From positions 6,048,501-6,112,500 of the forward strand of contig NZ_LT670844.1 in the NCBI RefSeq assembly GCF_900141755.1: 64,000 nt of DNA, written 5' to 3'. The position numbers and the translations under genes were made by a program. Positions 25,985 to 35,678 of this stretch are shown here, in pieces; the stretch's first letter is position 1, and every line of letters starts with the position of its first letter. Below the pieces are notes generated by a model, which was given only the letters and a program-made list of their open reading frames with translations, did no database searches and was not told where the DNA came from. Source of the DNA: Bradyrhizobium lablabi (GTDB lineage: Bacteria > Pseudomonadota > Alphaproteobacteria > Rhizobiales > Xanthobacteraceae).

Positions 25985-27343
25985 GTGAGCGGACTGTTCT
26001 TTGAGCAAGCGCTGCTGCCGCAAGGCTGGGCCCGCGCGGTCCGGATTGTGCTCGATCAGGGCCGGCTCTTAAGCGTCGAGGCGAATTCTTCAGCACGACC
26101 CGGCGACGAGCGCCACCGGATCGGACTTCCCGGCATGCCCAATCTGCACAGCCATGCGTTTCAGCGCGGCATGGCAGGCCTGACTGAAATCAGAGGCGCG
26201 ACGGCTGACAGTTTCTGGACCTGGCGCGAACTGATGTACCGCTTCGTCGGCCGCATGACCGCCGACGACATCGAGGCGGTGGCGGCGCAGGCCTATGTCG
26301 AGATGCTGGAAGCGGGCTTCACCCGGGTCGGGGAATTTCACTACATCCATCATGACGTGTCGGGCGCGCCCTATGGCAATATCGCCGAACTGGCCGAGCG
26401 CATCGCGGCTTCGGCGCAGTCGAGCGGCATCGGCCTGACCCTGCTGCCGGTATTTTATGCCCACGCAGGTTTCGGCGGTCGTGCTCCCGACCCGGGCCAG
26501 ATGCGTTTCATCAACAGCATCGATGGATTTTCGCGGCTGCTGGATGCCAGCCGTCGTGCCGTGGCCGGACAGCAGGGCGCGGTAGTCGGGCTCGCGCCGC
26601 ACTCGTTGCGCGCGGTGACGCCGGAGGAGCTCAATACAATTCTGAAGCTCAACGGGAATTGTCCCGTTCACATGCACATTGCCGAACAAATCCGCGAAGT
26701 CGACGAATGCGTCGCATGGAGCGGCCAGCGGCCGCTGCAATGGCTGTTCGATCATGTCGCGGTCGATTCCCGCTGGTGCCTGATCCATGCGACGCATGCG
26801 ACCGCCGACGAGATCGGCCGGCTGGCGAAAAGCGGCGCGGTGGCCGGATTGTGCCCGATCACCGAGGCCAACCTCGGCGATGGCACCTTCAACGCCCCGG
26901 AGTTTCGCGATCGCGGCGGCAGATTCGGCATAGGTTCGGATTCCAACGTGCTGATTGGCGTCACCGACGAACTACGGCAGCTCGAATATTCGCAGCGCCT
27001 GGCGCATCAGGCTCGCAATGTCGTGGCGGGGACTTTGGCGTCTACCGGCCGCACGCTGTTCGAAAGTGCGCTCAACGGCGGCTCTCAGGCTCTCGGTGTG
27101 GCGACCTCTGGCCTGACCGCGGGCGGCTTCGCCGACATCGTCAGCCTTGACGCGCACGACGTCGCATTGGCTGGCCGATCCGGCGACGCCATTCTCGACA
27201 GCTGGATTTTTGGCGCCGGCCGCTCGCTGGTCGATTGCGTCTGGGCGCGCGGCCGCAAGATCGTAAAGGACGGTCGGCATCATGCCCGGGAGACGATCGC
27301 GCTTCGTTTTCGTCAGACGCTGGAAGGACTGCTGGCCGCATGA
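25985..27343 (+). CDS. hutF: Formimidoylglutamate deiminase
   Basis: Removes ammonia from N-formimino-L-glutamate to give N-formyl-L-glutamate (EC 3.5.3.13). 452 residues with the amidohydrolase motifs of HutF: MPNLHSHAFQRGMAGL, FHYIHHD, HMHIAEQ, IHATHA and FGIGSDSNVLIG. GTG 25985 is preceded by GGGAGAAGG. This enzyme implies that formamide is not released directly and that an N-formylglutamate deformylase (HutG) is needed; none is found in the window. Overlaps hutC by ATGA. Confidence 0.95.
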   Translation: MSGLFFEQALLPQGWARAVRIVLDQGRLLSVEANSSARPGDERHRIGLPGMPNLHSHAFQRGMAGLTEIRGATADSFWTWRELMYRFVGRMTADDIEAVAAQAYVEMLEAGFTRVGEFHYIHHDVSGAPYGNIAELAERIAASAQSSGIGLTLLPVFYAHAGFGGRAPDPGQMRFINSIDGFSRLLDASRRAVAGQQGAVVGLAPHSLRAVTPEELNTILKLNGNCPVHMHIAEQIREVDECVAWSGQRPLQWLFDHVAVDSRWCLIHATHATADEIGRLAKSGAVAGLCPITEANLGDGTFNAPEFRDRGGRFGIGSDSNVLIGVTDELRQLEYSQRLAHQARNVVAGTLASTGRTLFESALNGGSQALGVATSGLTAGGFADIVSLDAHDVALAGRSGDAILDSWIFGAGRSLVDCVWARGRKIVKDGRHHARETIALRFRQTLEGLLAA

Positions 27344-28074
27344 GATTGGAACCGAAGCCGGGCGTGCAGGGTGCGGCGCTCTATCAGCGCATCCGCAACG
27401 ACCTGGAGGGCAGGATCATGTCCGGCGCCTGGCCGCCCGGGCATCGCGTGCCGTTCGAGCACGAATTGATGGCAACCTATTCGTGCTCCCGCATGACGGT
27501 CAACAAGGTGCTGTCGGCACTCGCCGACGCCGGCCTGTTGGTGCGCCGGCGCAGGGCAGGGAGCTTCGTGTCGCGCCCGCGCGTGCAATCCGCTATCCTG
27601 CAAATTCCCGATTTGAAGGCGGAAGTCGAGAAACGCGGCGAACGCTACGGCTATCGCCTGCTCGAACTGCGCAAGCGGCCGGCCTCCGTGCACGACAAAG
27701 CGCGCCTCGGCGTCGGCGGTCGCGCGACAATATTGGCGCTGCGCTGCCGCCATGAAGCCGAAGGCCAGCCTTTCGCGATCGAGGATCGGCTGATCAACGC
27801 GCAGGCGGTGCCGGAGGCGCTCAAGCAGGATTTTTCGATCACGCCGCCGAACACCTGGCTTGTCGGCCACGTGCCCTGGACCGAGGCCGAGCATCGCATC
27901 ACCGCGTGCAACGCCGACAAGGCCGTCGCGGCGGATCTCGGGATCGAGCAGGGCGCCGCTTGCCTTGTGCTTGAGCGCCGGACCTGGCGCAATGGCGAGC
28001 CGATCACCGCGGTGCGGATTACCCATCCTGGACAGCTCTACGATTTGATCGCCCGGTTCACGCCGACCGGCTGA
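27340..28074 (+). CDS. hutC: Histidine utilisation repressor HutC (GntR/HutC family)
   Basis: 244-residue repressor that leaves DNA when urocanate binds. N-terminal wHTH (residues 10-77): YQRIRNDLEGRIMSGAWPPG, FEHELMATYSCSRMTVNKVL and RRRRAGSFVS. C-terminal UTRA domain with LRCRHEAEGQPFAIEDRLIN and VPWTEAEHRITACNADKAVA. ATG 27340 overlaps the hutF stop. Its likely operators in this window are at 25919, 20424, 30862/30881, 35679 and 12345. Confidence 0.94.
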   Translation: MRLEPKPGVQGAALYQRIRNDLEGRIMSGAWPPGHRVPFEHELMATYSCSRMTVNKVLSALADAGLLVRRRRAGSFVSRPRVQSAILQIPDLKAEVEKRGERYGYRLLELRKRPASVHDKARLGVGGRATILALRCRHEAEGQPFAIEDRLINAQAVPEALKQDFSITPPNTWLVGHVPWTEAEHRITACNADKAVAADLGIEQGAACLVLERRTWRNGEPITAVRITHPGQLYDLIARFTPTG

Positions 28075-28103
28075 ACCGCGGGGGATCGTTCTTTTCGGCC
28101 GAG

Positions 28104-29144
28104 CTATTTTTTTCCGGCGCGCTCGACGAAATCGTTGGTCCACAGATCGTTCTGCGACGCGGCGGAATCGAAATCCTTGCCGAAATTGGTGCCGACCTCT
28201 CTGGAAAACACCAGCTGGTTCTGGAATGCTTGCACATCGAGCTTGCCGCCGCCTGCAACGCCGCTGTCGAGCGCCTTGATAGCGGCGACGATCGCCGCCG
28301 GATCGGCTTTGGCGAAGAATTGCTTTTGGATCGCCAAGGCGGCCGGCTCCGGATCGGCCACCAGCGCGGCGCTCGCCGCCTGCATCGCCCGCACGGTCTT
28401 GACGATCAGCTCGGAGGCCTTGTCGTCGATCGGCTTTTTGGCGACCAACACCAGATAGGGTTGATTGGCAAGCAGCGGAAACTCGTCGCCAAGCGAAATC
28501 AGGATCGTCCCGGCGCCCGACTTGTTGGCCAGATAACCTTCGGGCGGCGACAGCACGAAGGCGTCGATGCGCTTGTTCTCGAGCGCCGCCTGGAGCGCGG
28601 GCGGGCTGCCGACCTGCGCGATCTTGATGTCACCCTTCGGATCGAGGCCGCCTTTGGCCGCCAACCAGCGCGCCGCGGTTTCTTGGGTGCCGCCGACCGC
28701 GGCGACGCCGATGGTCGCGCCCTTCAGTGCCGCGATGCGCTGTTGCAGTGGATCGCCCGGCTTGACGCCGGATTTCTCCAGGAAGGATGGCGCGACCACG
28801 ACTTCGAGCGTCACTTTCGACATCAGGCTGTAGACGATTTCAAACGGCTGGCCCTTGGCCACGGCGCGCAGCGCCGATTCCGTGCCGACGGCGGCGAGGT
28901 CGACGTCACCGGCGTCGAGGGCGGCGAGCGCGGCCGGGTCGCCGCCGGGCGACACGATCGCGGTAGCGCTCAGGCCTTCAGCGGCGAACGTATTCAGGGC
29001 GCGTGCGGCCCAGACCGGTAGGAAGCTCAACGACGCAAAACCCTGGGCGATGCGCACGCTCTGCTCGGCGGATGCCAGCGCCGGAAGCAACGACAATAGC
29101 GCCGCAAGCGCCGCCGCGCGGGTCAGCCTGTGGATTGAACGCAT
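28104..29144 (-). CDS. Periplasmic substrate-binding protein, NitT/TauT (SsuA-like) type
   Basis: 346-residue receptor of the importer encoded upstream on the same strand. Signal peptide MRSIHRLTRAAALAALLSLL, cleavage after ASA (about residue 26). The mature part shows RIAQGFASLSFLPVWAARAL and LDAGDVDLAAVGTESALRAV, typical of SsuA/ThiY/NMT1-like proteins. ATG 29144 has AGGAG upstream; a longer frame to 29246 overlaps the permease gene and is not used. The whole operon lies beside hutC and under tandem HutC-like operators, so urocanate, histidine or another imidazole compound is the likely ligand (inference). Confidence 0.9.
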   Translation of the reverse strand: MRSIHRLTRAAALAALLSLLPALASAEQSVRIAQGFASLSFLPVWAARALNTFAAEGLSATAIVSPGGDPAALAALDAGDVDLAAVGTESALRAVAKGQPFEIVYSLMSKVTLEVVVAPSFLEKSGVKPGDPLQQRIAALKGATIGVAAVGGTQETAARWLAAKGGLDPKGDIKIAQVGSPPALQAALENKRIDAFVLSPPEGYLANKSGAGTILISLGDEFPLLANQPYLVLVAKKPIDDKASELIVKTVRAMQAASAALVADPEPAALAIQKQFFAKADPAAIVAAIKALDSGVAGGGKLDVQAFQNQLVFSREVGTNFGKDFDSAASQNDLWTNDFVERAGKK

Positions 29145-29175
29145 GCTGTGCTCCTGCTTTAAGGATCGTTCGATT

Positions 29176-30024
29176 CTAGATGTCGCTGGGTGCGAAAGCC
29201 GTTGGAGTTTTCCAGCGAAGCAATCGTCGTTCCAGCCGGCCGGCAAGGAAATTGGCAGCGACTACAAAAGCCAGCAGGATGACTATTCCGGCGAACACGC
29301 CCGCCGGATCGTAGGTCGAGGATGCTTCATGGATGAAAAGGCCAAGTCCCTGAACCGACGAGGTGAATTCGCCGACGATCACGCCGATCACGCTATAGGG
29401 CACTGCCATGCGCATGCCGAGCAGGACATAAGGCGCCGCCGCGGGAAAATACACATGATAAGTAAGCTGACGCTGGTTGGCGCCCATCACCAGCGTGAGA
29501 TTGACCAATTCGCGGTCGACGCTGCGGACCCCGGTATAGACGTTATAGAACACGAGGAAGAACACCATGATCGAGGCCAGCGCCACCTTCGATCCGATGC
29601 CGATGCCGAACCAGATGATGAAAAGCGGCGCCAGCGCGATCTTCGGGATGCCGTAAAACGCCATGACGTAGGGTTCGAAGATATTGGCGAGACGCGGCGA
29701 GCGGCCGAGCGCATAACCGCCGAGGATTCCGCCGGCGACGCCGATCACATAACCCAGCACCAGTTCCTCACCCGTGGTCCACAGATGCGGATAGATCTCG
29801 CCGGATGCGAACAGTTCGTAGAGCCGTACCGCCACCGCGGTCGGCTTGCTGACGTAAATCTCCTTGATCAGGCGGCCCGATGCAAACTGCCAGAACGCCA
29901 GTATCGCAAGGCCCGGCAGCAGCCTCGCCAGAGCCCGCCCCGCTTTGCCTGCCAGCGATCGCCGCCTCGTGGCTGACGTTCCGGCGCCGCTTGGCTGGTC
30001 GGCCGTGGTGGCGAGGTCGTTCAT
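29176..30024 (-). CDS. ABC permease, NitT/TauT (SsuC-like) type
   Basis: Inner-membrane permease (282 aa, BPD_transp_1). After a basic N-terminus come six likely membrane segments; the EAA loop reads NLTLVMGANQRQLTYHVYFP followed by AAAPYVLLGMRMAV. ATG 30024 lies 16 nt after the ATPase gene stop. Its length is typical for SsuC/TauC-like permeases. Confidence 0.92.
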   Translation of the reverse strand: MNDLATTADQPSGAGTSATRRRSLAGKAGRALARLLPGLAILAFWQFASGRLIKEIYVSKPTAVAVRLYELFASGEIYPHLWTTGEELVLGYVIGVAGGILGGYALGRSPRLANIFEPYVMAFYGIPKIALAPLFIIWFGIGIGSKVALASIMVFFLVFYNVYTGVRSVDRELVNLTLVMGANQRQLTYHVYFPAAAPYVLLGMRMAVPYSVIGVIVGEFTSSVQGLGLFIHEASSTYDPAGVFAGIVILLAFVVAANFLAGRLERRLLRWKTPTAFAPSDI

Positions 30025-30040
30025 GGGCCGATCCCTCGTC

Positions 30041-30835
30041 TCAATGCGTGCGTTGCCGGATGCCGATCTGCGAGCGGAATACGCTCCAGACCGCGTCATA
30101 GGCAGCATCGAAGCCCAAGTTCTTGAACGGCTCGAAGACATTGCGCGGTCGCGGCAAATCGATCGCGATATTGGCCAACAGCGTCGATGGCCGCTGGCTC
30201 ATGATCGCGACATTGTCGGCGAGCAGCACCGCTTCGGTAATATCGTGGGTGACGAATAGGATGGTCGCGCCGGCGTCGCGTGACTGCCGCTGCAAATCGT
30301 CCTGCATCACCATCCTGGTCTGCGCGTCCAGCGCCCCGAACGGCTCGTCCATCAGGATCACGTCGGGCCGGTACACCAGGGTGCGGGCGATCGATCCGCG
30401 CTTCTGCATGCCGCCGGAGAGCTGGTTGGGAAAATATTGTTCGAACCCGGCAAGCCCGACGGCATCGAGCGCCGAGGCGACCCGCTCACGACGCTCGGCC
30501 GCGGCGATGCCGCGCAGCAGCAGCGGAAGCTCGACGTTTTCCGCCAGCGTCTTCCAGGGAAACAATTGCGCCTGCTGCGGCACGAAGCCGACTTCGCGGT
30601 TGACCGCATCGATGACAGTGCCGCGATGGCGCACGATGCCGCGCGTCGGCGCCAGCAATCCGGCCGCCATTTGCAACAGCGTACTCTTGCCGCAGCCGCT
30701 CGGCCCGATCACCGCGACGAATTTTCCGCCTCCGACGTCAAGGTCGATGCCGTCGATCACCCGGACGCGAGGGCCTCCGCTAGGTGCGGGAAACTCCTGC
30801 CGGATGTCGTTGAACGAGAGCACTGCATCAGTCAT
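30041..30835 (-). CDS. ABC ATPase, NitT/TauT (SsuB-like) type
   Basis: ATP-binding subunit (264 aa), first gene of the three-gene importer operon. Walker A GPSGCGKSTLLQMAAG, Q-loop GFVPQQAQLFPWKT (typical of SsuB/TauB), signature LSGGMQKRGSIARTL, Walker B VILMDEPFGALD and H-loop FVTHDITEAVLLAD. Two perfect TGTCTAGACA palindromes lie 26 and 45 nt upstream of the ATG. Confidence 0.94.
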   Translation of the reverse strand: MTDAVLSFNDIRQEFPAPSGGPRVRVIDGIDLDVGGGKFVAVIGPSGCGKSTLLQMAAGLLAPTRGIVRHRGTVIDAVNREVGFVPQQAQLFPWKTLAENVELPLLLRGIAAAERRERVASALDAVGLAGFEQYFPNQLSGGMQKRGSIARTLVYRPDVILMDEPFGALDAQTRMVMQDDLQRQSRDAGATILFVTHDITEAVLLADNVAIMSQRPSTLLANIAIDLPRPRNVFEPFKNLGFDAAYDAVWSVFRSQIGIRQRTH

Positions 30836-30861
30836 GTCGAGCCCGCCTCACGGGAGCATCA

Positions 30862-30890
30862 TGTCTAGACATAAACCATTTGTCTAGACA
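30862..30890. promoter_or_regulatory. Tandem HutC-like operators before the NitT/TauT-type operon
   Basis: Two identical perfect palindromes, TGTCTAGACA at 30862-30871 and 30881-30890, have centres 19 bp apart (nearly two helix turns), on the same face of the DNA. They differ from the hutI/hutF site by one base. The spacing suits co-operative binding of repressor dimers. Confidence 0.65.
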
Positions 30891-31089
30891 TAATGAAAAG
30901 GGGACGCCGCTTCGCAAGTGGAGATGATAGGCATCGGTTGTCTAATTGCGAGGCATATGCGAGCCCGCCCTTGATTCAGGGTACAAGATCAGATTCCACG
31001 AGCCCGACCTGTCAAAAGCTAACCGGAGCGATGGATGTCTTGCACGCTTACGCGGCGGTGTTACCGGTATGGAAGCCGGAGTTAGCAGG

Positions 31090-32799
31090 ATGGATCGTTT
31101 CAACCTTGGCAGCCATACCAGGATTATTTCTACAGGCTCGCCGGAAGCGCAGCGCTGGTTCAACCTGGGTTTGAACTGGTGCTTTGCCTTCAACAAGTCG
31201 GAGGGGGTCAAGTGCTTTCAAAAGGCGCTTGAATTCGATCCCGAATGCGTCATGGCCTATTGGGGAATCGCCTACGGTTCCGGACCTTTTTACAACATGA
31301 CGTGGCGCGACTACAGTGAGGAAGAGGCCAATAACGCGACCAGAACAGCCTACCAGCATATCCAGATCGCGCGCGGCCTGACGCACCGGGCGACGGAGCT
31401 GGAAAATTGGCTGGTCGAGACGCTGGCCCGCCGCGTTCAGAAGCCGCATTTTGTTGCGCCGGTAGAGTTTGATCGCTGGGACGATGACTACGCCGCGGAA
31501 CTGCGCAGGGTCTATCATCAACATCGCGACGATCACGATGTGGTGGCGCTGTTTGTCGAGGCTTTGATCATTCGAACGCCACGACGCTTGTGGGATGTCA
31601 AAACCGGATTGCCCGCGAAGAATTCAGACGTGATCGAAGCGCTCGAAGTGTGCGAACGCGCGATCGAGGCGACCGACCGAAACGGGCTAAACAAGCATCC
31701 GGCGCTGGTGCATTTGCATATCCATATTCTTGAAACGTCAAATGAACCGGAACGCGCGGCGAGCTCGGCGGTCGCCCTCGCCACGATGTGCCCGGACGCG
31801 GGGCATATGAACCATATGCCAGGGCATGTCTACGTGCTGTGCGGCGAATACCAGAAGGCAAAAATCGCCAGCACGAGGGCGATAGCGGGAAACGACATCT
31901 ATCTCGCTTACGCCGGAGCGCTTACGCCCTACACCACGGCATGCGCGCACGACCTTCTGTTGATGATGCATGCCTGCATGTTCATGGGCAGATATGAGGA
32001 CTCGATCGCGGCGGCGAATAAATTGCGCGGCATGCTCACGAAAGAGGTTCTCAGCGTCAAAGGCCGCCCCAAATTTTCCACGAGCCTCGAAGGTTATTAT
32101 TCGATGACCGTGCACGTGATGGTGCGTTTCGGACGCTGGCAGGAGATTATCGACGCGCCACTGCCTGACGATCCGGAGCTGTATCTGGTTTCCACCACGA
32201 TGCACCACTACGCGAAGGGCGTCGCGCACGCGGCGCTGAAGCGGTTCGACGACGCCGACCGGGAGCGCCAACTCTTTCACGACAGCGTCAGGCGCATCCC
32301 ACCGGAACGAAAAGTCTTCAATAATACCGCCCGCAGCATATTGGCGGTCGGCGAGAAGATGCTGGACGGCGAGCTCGAATACCACAAAGGCAATCATGAA
32401 CTGGCCTACGCCCATTTGCGGGAAGCCGTCGATAGAGACGACAATCTCGAATACATCGAGCCGTGGGCCTGGATGCATCCGCCGCGGCATGCGCTTGCGG
32501 CTCTATTGGCTGAGCAGGGCCATTACAGCGAGGCTGAAGAGGTCTGCCGCGACGATTTGGGCCTGAGCGGCCGAATTCAACGGTGCGCACAGCATCCGGA
32601 TAATGTTTGGGCGCTCCGCGGTCTGGCGGAATGTCTGCAGCAGCGTGGCGAGGTCGAAGAATTGGCGGTCGTGCAACGAAGGTTGGCGTCCGCGATGGCC
32701 CTTTCGGATGTGCCGATCATGTCTTCCTGCATGTGCCGGACGACGGTTCGGACCGAAAAGCCGGACGGCTGTTGCGCGCAAGCGGATGGACGCAATTGA
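31090..32799 (+). CDS. TPR-repeat protein of unknown function
   Basis: About 569 residues of helical repeats with TPR-like character: AQRWFNLGLNWCFAFNKSEG with KCFQKALEFDPECVMAYWGI near the N-terminus, then CGEYQKAKIASTRAIAG, GVAHAALKRFDDADRERQLF and LAALLAEQGHYSEAEEVCRD. A histidine-rich motif MNHMPGHVYVLCG and a Cys-rich tail (MSSCMCRT) are also seen. Start uncertain: ATG 31090 precedes the conserved repeat, ATG 31069 and 30946 are in frame. No signal peptide is evident. It is divergent from the HutC-controlled importer and just upstream of the amidohydrolase; no function is proposed. Confidence 0.8.
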   Translation: MDRFNLGSHTRIISTGSPEAQRWFNLGLNWCFAFNKSEGVKCFQKALEFDPECVMAYWGIAYGSGPFYNMTWRDYSEEEANNATRTAYQHIQIARGLTHRATELENWLVETLARRVQKPHFVAPVEFDRWDDDYAAELRRVYHQHRDDHDVVALFVEALIIRTPRRLWDVKTGLPAKNSDVIEALEVCERAIEATDRNGLNKHPALVHLHIHILETSNEPERAASSAVALATMCPDAGHMNHMPGHVYVLCGEYQKAKIASTRAIAGNDIYLAYAGALTPYTTACAHDLLLMMHACMFMGRYEDSIAAANKLRGMLTKEVLSVKGRPKFSTSLEGYYSMTVHVMVRFGRWQEIIDAPLPDDPELYLVSTTMHHYAKGVAHAALKRFDDADRERQLFHDSVRRIPPERKVFNNTARSILAVGEKMLDGELEYHKGNHELAYAHLREAVDRDDNLEYIEPWAWMHPPRHALAALLAEQGHYSEAEEVCRDDLGLSGRIQRCAQHPDNVWALRGLAECLQQRGEVEELAVVQRRLASAMALSDVPIMSSCMCRTTVRTEKPDGCCAQADGRN

Positions 32800-32889
32800 C
32801 TGCCGGTGGCTTGAAACTTGCTAACGTTTGACTTTTGACGTTTGACGTCTTCGTGCTCGCGCGAGTGTCGTTCATATCAGGAGATAGAA

Positions 32890-34059
32890 ATGCCTTTCGA
32901 TTTGGTGCTGCGCGGCGGCCGGGTGATTGATCCCTCTCAGAAGCTCGATGCCGTGACCGATGTCGCCTTCGCCGCCGGCAAGGTGGTTGCGGTCGGAAAC
33001 GAGCTCAAGGCCGATCCCGGAACCGATGTGCGCGACGTGTCCGGTTACATCGTCACCCCCGGCCTTATCGATCTGCACACCCACGTCTATTGGGGCGGCA
33101 CTTCGCTCGGCATCGACGCCGAGGAGTTCTGCCGCACTTCGGGCGTCACCACGGCGGTCGACACCGGCAGCGCCGGCCCGGGTAATTTCGCGGGTTTTCG
33201 GAAGCACGTGATCGAGCCGAGCCAGGTTCGCATTCTCGCCTATCTGCACGTCTCGCACGCCGGTATCTTCGGCTTCTCGCATCGGGTCATGGTCGGCGAG
33301 AGCGAGGAGCTTCGGCTGATGAATCCGGTCGATGCCGTCAAGGTGGCGGACAACAACCGCGACCTCATCGTCGGCATCAAGGTGCGGGTAGGCCTTCACG
33401 CCTCGGGCACTTCCGGGATCGTGCCACTCGAAATCGCGCTTGAGGTCGCAGACGAAGTCGGTATGCCGCTGATGGCGCATATCGACCATCCGCCGCCGAG
33501 CTACGAGGACGTGGTCGCCCGGCTCCGTCCAGGCGATGTTCTCACCCACGCATTCCGGCCGTTTCCCAATTCGCCTGCCACCGCCCAGGGCACTGTGAAG
33601 AAGGTGGTGCGAGAGGCGCGCGAACGCGGCGTGTTGTTCGACATCGGCCACGGCAAGGGCTCGTTCGCCTTCAAGACCGCGCGGGCGATGCTCGCCAACG
33701 GCTTCTCACCGGACACCATCTCTTCCGACGTCCACCTCCTATGCATCGACGGCCCGGCCTTCGATCAGGTGACGACCATGTCCAAGTTTTTGTGCATGGG
33801 CATGCCGCTCGGCGATGTGGTCGCGGCTTCGACGGTCAATGCGGCGATGGCGCTGCGGCGTCCCGAACTCGGCAGCCTCAAGCCGGGCAGCGTCGGCGAC
33901 GCCACCGTCGTCTCGATCAAGCAAGGCCAGTTCGACTACGTCGACGTCGTCGGCGAGCACCTGACCGGTGACCGCAAGATCGTGTCCGAAGGCGTCGTCA
34001 TTGGCGGCCGTTGGTGGCACCCGAAGGAATCGTCGAAATTCAGGGAGCTCGCAGGTTAG
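32890..34059 (+). CDS. Amidohydrolase/deacetylase family metallohydrolase (dihydroorotase-like)
   Basis: 389-residue member of the cyclic amidohydrolase superfamily (COG3964-like). Metal ligands: HxH in LIDLHTHVYWGG, a probable carboxylated Lys in IVGIKVRVG, then LMAHIDHPPP, VLTHAFRPFPNS and the final Asp in ISSDVHLLC. ATG 32890 follows AGGAGA. Relatives are annotated as deacetylases, selenocysteine-synthase-linked hydrolases or dihydroorotase-like enzymes, and few have proven substrates. Its position next to hutH suggests an N-acyl amino acid or a hydantoin from imidazole catabolism (inference). Upstream 32823-32846 has three closely spaced TTTGAC repeats of unknown meaning. Confidence 0.85.
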   Translation: MPFDLVLRGGRVIDPSQKLDAVTDVAFAAGKVVAVGNELKADPGTDVRDVSGYIVTPGLIDLHTHVYWGGTSLGIDAEEFCRTSGVTTAVDTGSAGPGNFAGFRKHVIEPSQVRILAYLHVSHAGIFGFSHRVMVGESEELRLMNPVDAVKVADNNRDLIVGIKVRVGLHASGTSGIVPLEIALEVADEVGMPLMAHIDHPPPSYEDVVARLRPGDVLTHAFRPFPNSPATAQGTVKKVVREARERGVLFDIGHGKGSFAFKTARAMLANGFSPDTISSDVHLLCIDGPAFDQVTTMSKFLCMGMPLGDVVAASTVNAAMALRRPELGSLKPGSVGDATVVSIKQGQFDYVDVVGEHLTGDRKIVSEGVVIGGRWWHPKESSKFRELAG

Positions 34060-34092
34060 GCTGGGGCTCCAAGCGATTGTTAGCGATTGCGA

Positions 34093-35670
34093 TCATGAGA
34101 ATGTCCCGAGTTGACTAGGCAGTATGGCGGTGAGCAACGCTGGAGACGTACGACCGTCCGCGTGCAAGGCCCAAAGCCTCATGGCCTCGATATCAGGCGC
34201 GAGGTAGCGGTCGCGTTCGAGGAAGGCAACTCTTGAGCGGATGGCATCGAACTCCGCCTCGAGGAGCGGTGAACTCTTCAGGGGGCGCTTTAACTCGATG
34301 CCCTGTGCGGCAGCCATCGCTTCGATCCCGACCACGACGGCTGTGTTGTTCACCATGTCGCCGAGCCGGCGCGCCGCGTAAGTTGCCATCGATACGTGAT
34401 CCTCTTGATTGGCCGAAGTCGGGAGACTGTCGACACTCGCGGGATGGGCAAGCGACTTGTTTTCGGATGCGAGTGCGGCGGCCGTAACCTGCGCGATCAT
34501 GAATCCGGAATTGAGACCTCCATCACGAACCAGGAATGGCGGCAGGCCCGATAATGTGCTGTCGACGAGCAGCGCGATCCGCCGCTCCGCCATCGCGCCA
34601 ATCTCGGATATCGCGACCGCAAGAATATCCGCGGCAAAGGCAACGGGCTCAGCGTGAAAATTGCCGCCGGAGATCACCTCAAAGGTCTCGGCAAAGACCA
34701 GCGGATTGTCTGACGCTGCATTGGCCTCGATCGCCAGCACGCGCGCCGCGTGCGTCAGGCTGTCGAGACATGCGCCCATCACCTGCGGGATGCAGCGAAC
34801 CGAGTATGGATCCTGCACCCGTCCGCAGTTGGCGTGAGACGGCACGATCTCGCTGCCTTCGAGAAGCGCAAGCATCGCGGCCGCAACGGCTATCTGCCCA
34901 GCCTGGCCGCGCGCCTGATGGATTCGCGGGTCGAAAGGTTTGATGGAACCCTGGATGGCTTCGAGCGAAAGCGCCCCCGAAATCAACGCCGACGCCAAGA
35001 CATCTTCCGCGCCGAACAGGCCGGCGAGGGCGAGAGCCGTCGATACCTGCGTGCCATTGAGCAGAGCCAGGCCCTCCTTGGCGCCCAGCACAAAGGGCTC
35101 CAGCCCGACCAGTGCCATGGCGTCGGTCCCGCTCACGCGTTTTCCGTCGGCGGTGAGGGCTTCGCCTTCACCGATGAGCACACACGCCAGATGCGCAAGG
35201 GGGGCCAAGTCCCCGGATGCTCCGACCGATCCCTTTGCCGGGATGCGAGGCGTGATGCCCGCGTTGAGAAGCGCGAGCAGCGCATCGACCAGTGCCGGCC
35301 GTACGCCAGAGTGCCCGCGCGCCAAACTCACGACCTTGGTCGCGAGCACCAATCGGACGACGGCAGGCGGGAGCGGCTCCCCCGTGCCGACGCTGTGCGA
35401 AAGCACAAGATTGCGTTGCAGTTGCGCCAAATGGTCGTTGCTGATGCGCGTGCTCGCCAGCTTGCCGAAGCCGGTGTTGATCCCATAGACGACCTTGTCT
35501 TTGTCGACGATGTCCTGGACGGTTGCCTCCGCGGCCTGCATGGCCGGGGCGACCGAAGGGTCCAGCGAGAGCGCAACGCCACCGGCATGGATGCGTCTGA
35601 GAAGCGGTAGGTCAACAGCACCTGGCTTCAGTACGGCGGTGTTCCGGAAGGCGGGGTTGATTGAGGTCAT
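34093..35670 (-). CDS. hutH: Histidine ammonia-lyase
   Basis: Non-oxidative deamination of L-histidine to urocanate (EC 4.3.1.3), the entry step. 525 residues; the Ala151-Ser152-Gly153 triad that cyclises into the MIO cofactor is present in [14 protein letters not shown]. Also [13 protein letters not shown] (catalytic Tyr), [13 protein letters not shown] and [12 protein letters not shown]. The intact MIO triad argues against ergothionase, which lacks it. The gene is 8.4 kb from hutI-hutU on the same strand and carries its own HutC-like site just upstream. Confidence 0.96.
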   Translation of the reverse strand: MTSINPAFRNTAVLKPGAVDLPLLRRIHAGGVALSLDPSVAPAMQAAEATVQDIVDKDKVVYGINTGFGKLASTRISNDHLAQLQRNLVLSHSVGTGEPLPPAVVRLVLATKVVSLARGHSGVRPALVDALLALLNAGITPRIPAKGSVGASGDLAPLAHLACVLIGEGEALTADGKRVSGTDAMALVGLEPFVLGAKEGLALLNGTQVSTALALAGLFGAEDVLASALISGALSLEAIQGSIKPFDPRIHQARGQAGQIAVAAAMLALLEGSEIVPSHANCGRVQDPYSVRCIPQVMGACLDSLTHAARVLAIEANAASDNPLVFAETFEVISGGNFHAEPVAFAADILAVAISEIGAMAERRIALLVDSTLSGLPPFLVRDGGLNSGFMIAQVTAAALASENKSLAHPASVDSLPTSANQEDHVSMATYAARRLGDMVNNTAVVVGIEAMAAAQGIELKRPLKSSPLLEAEFDAIRSRVAFLERDRYLAPDIEAMRLWALHADGRTSPALLTAILPSQLGTFS

Positions 35671-35678
35671 AGCATCGT

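Noticed and set aside
28075..28103. T-rich gap between hutC and the SsuA-like gene as a terminator
   Set aside because: A TTTTTTT run exists, but the only stem before it (TCGGCCGA) is four base pairs without a loop, too weak to claim.
34093..35670. Lyase considered as ergothionase (first enzyme of ergothioneine breakdown)
   Set aside because: It has the intact Ala-Ser-Gly MIO triad and other HutH motifs, so it is ordinary histidine ammonia-lyase.
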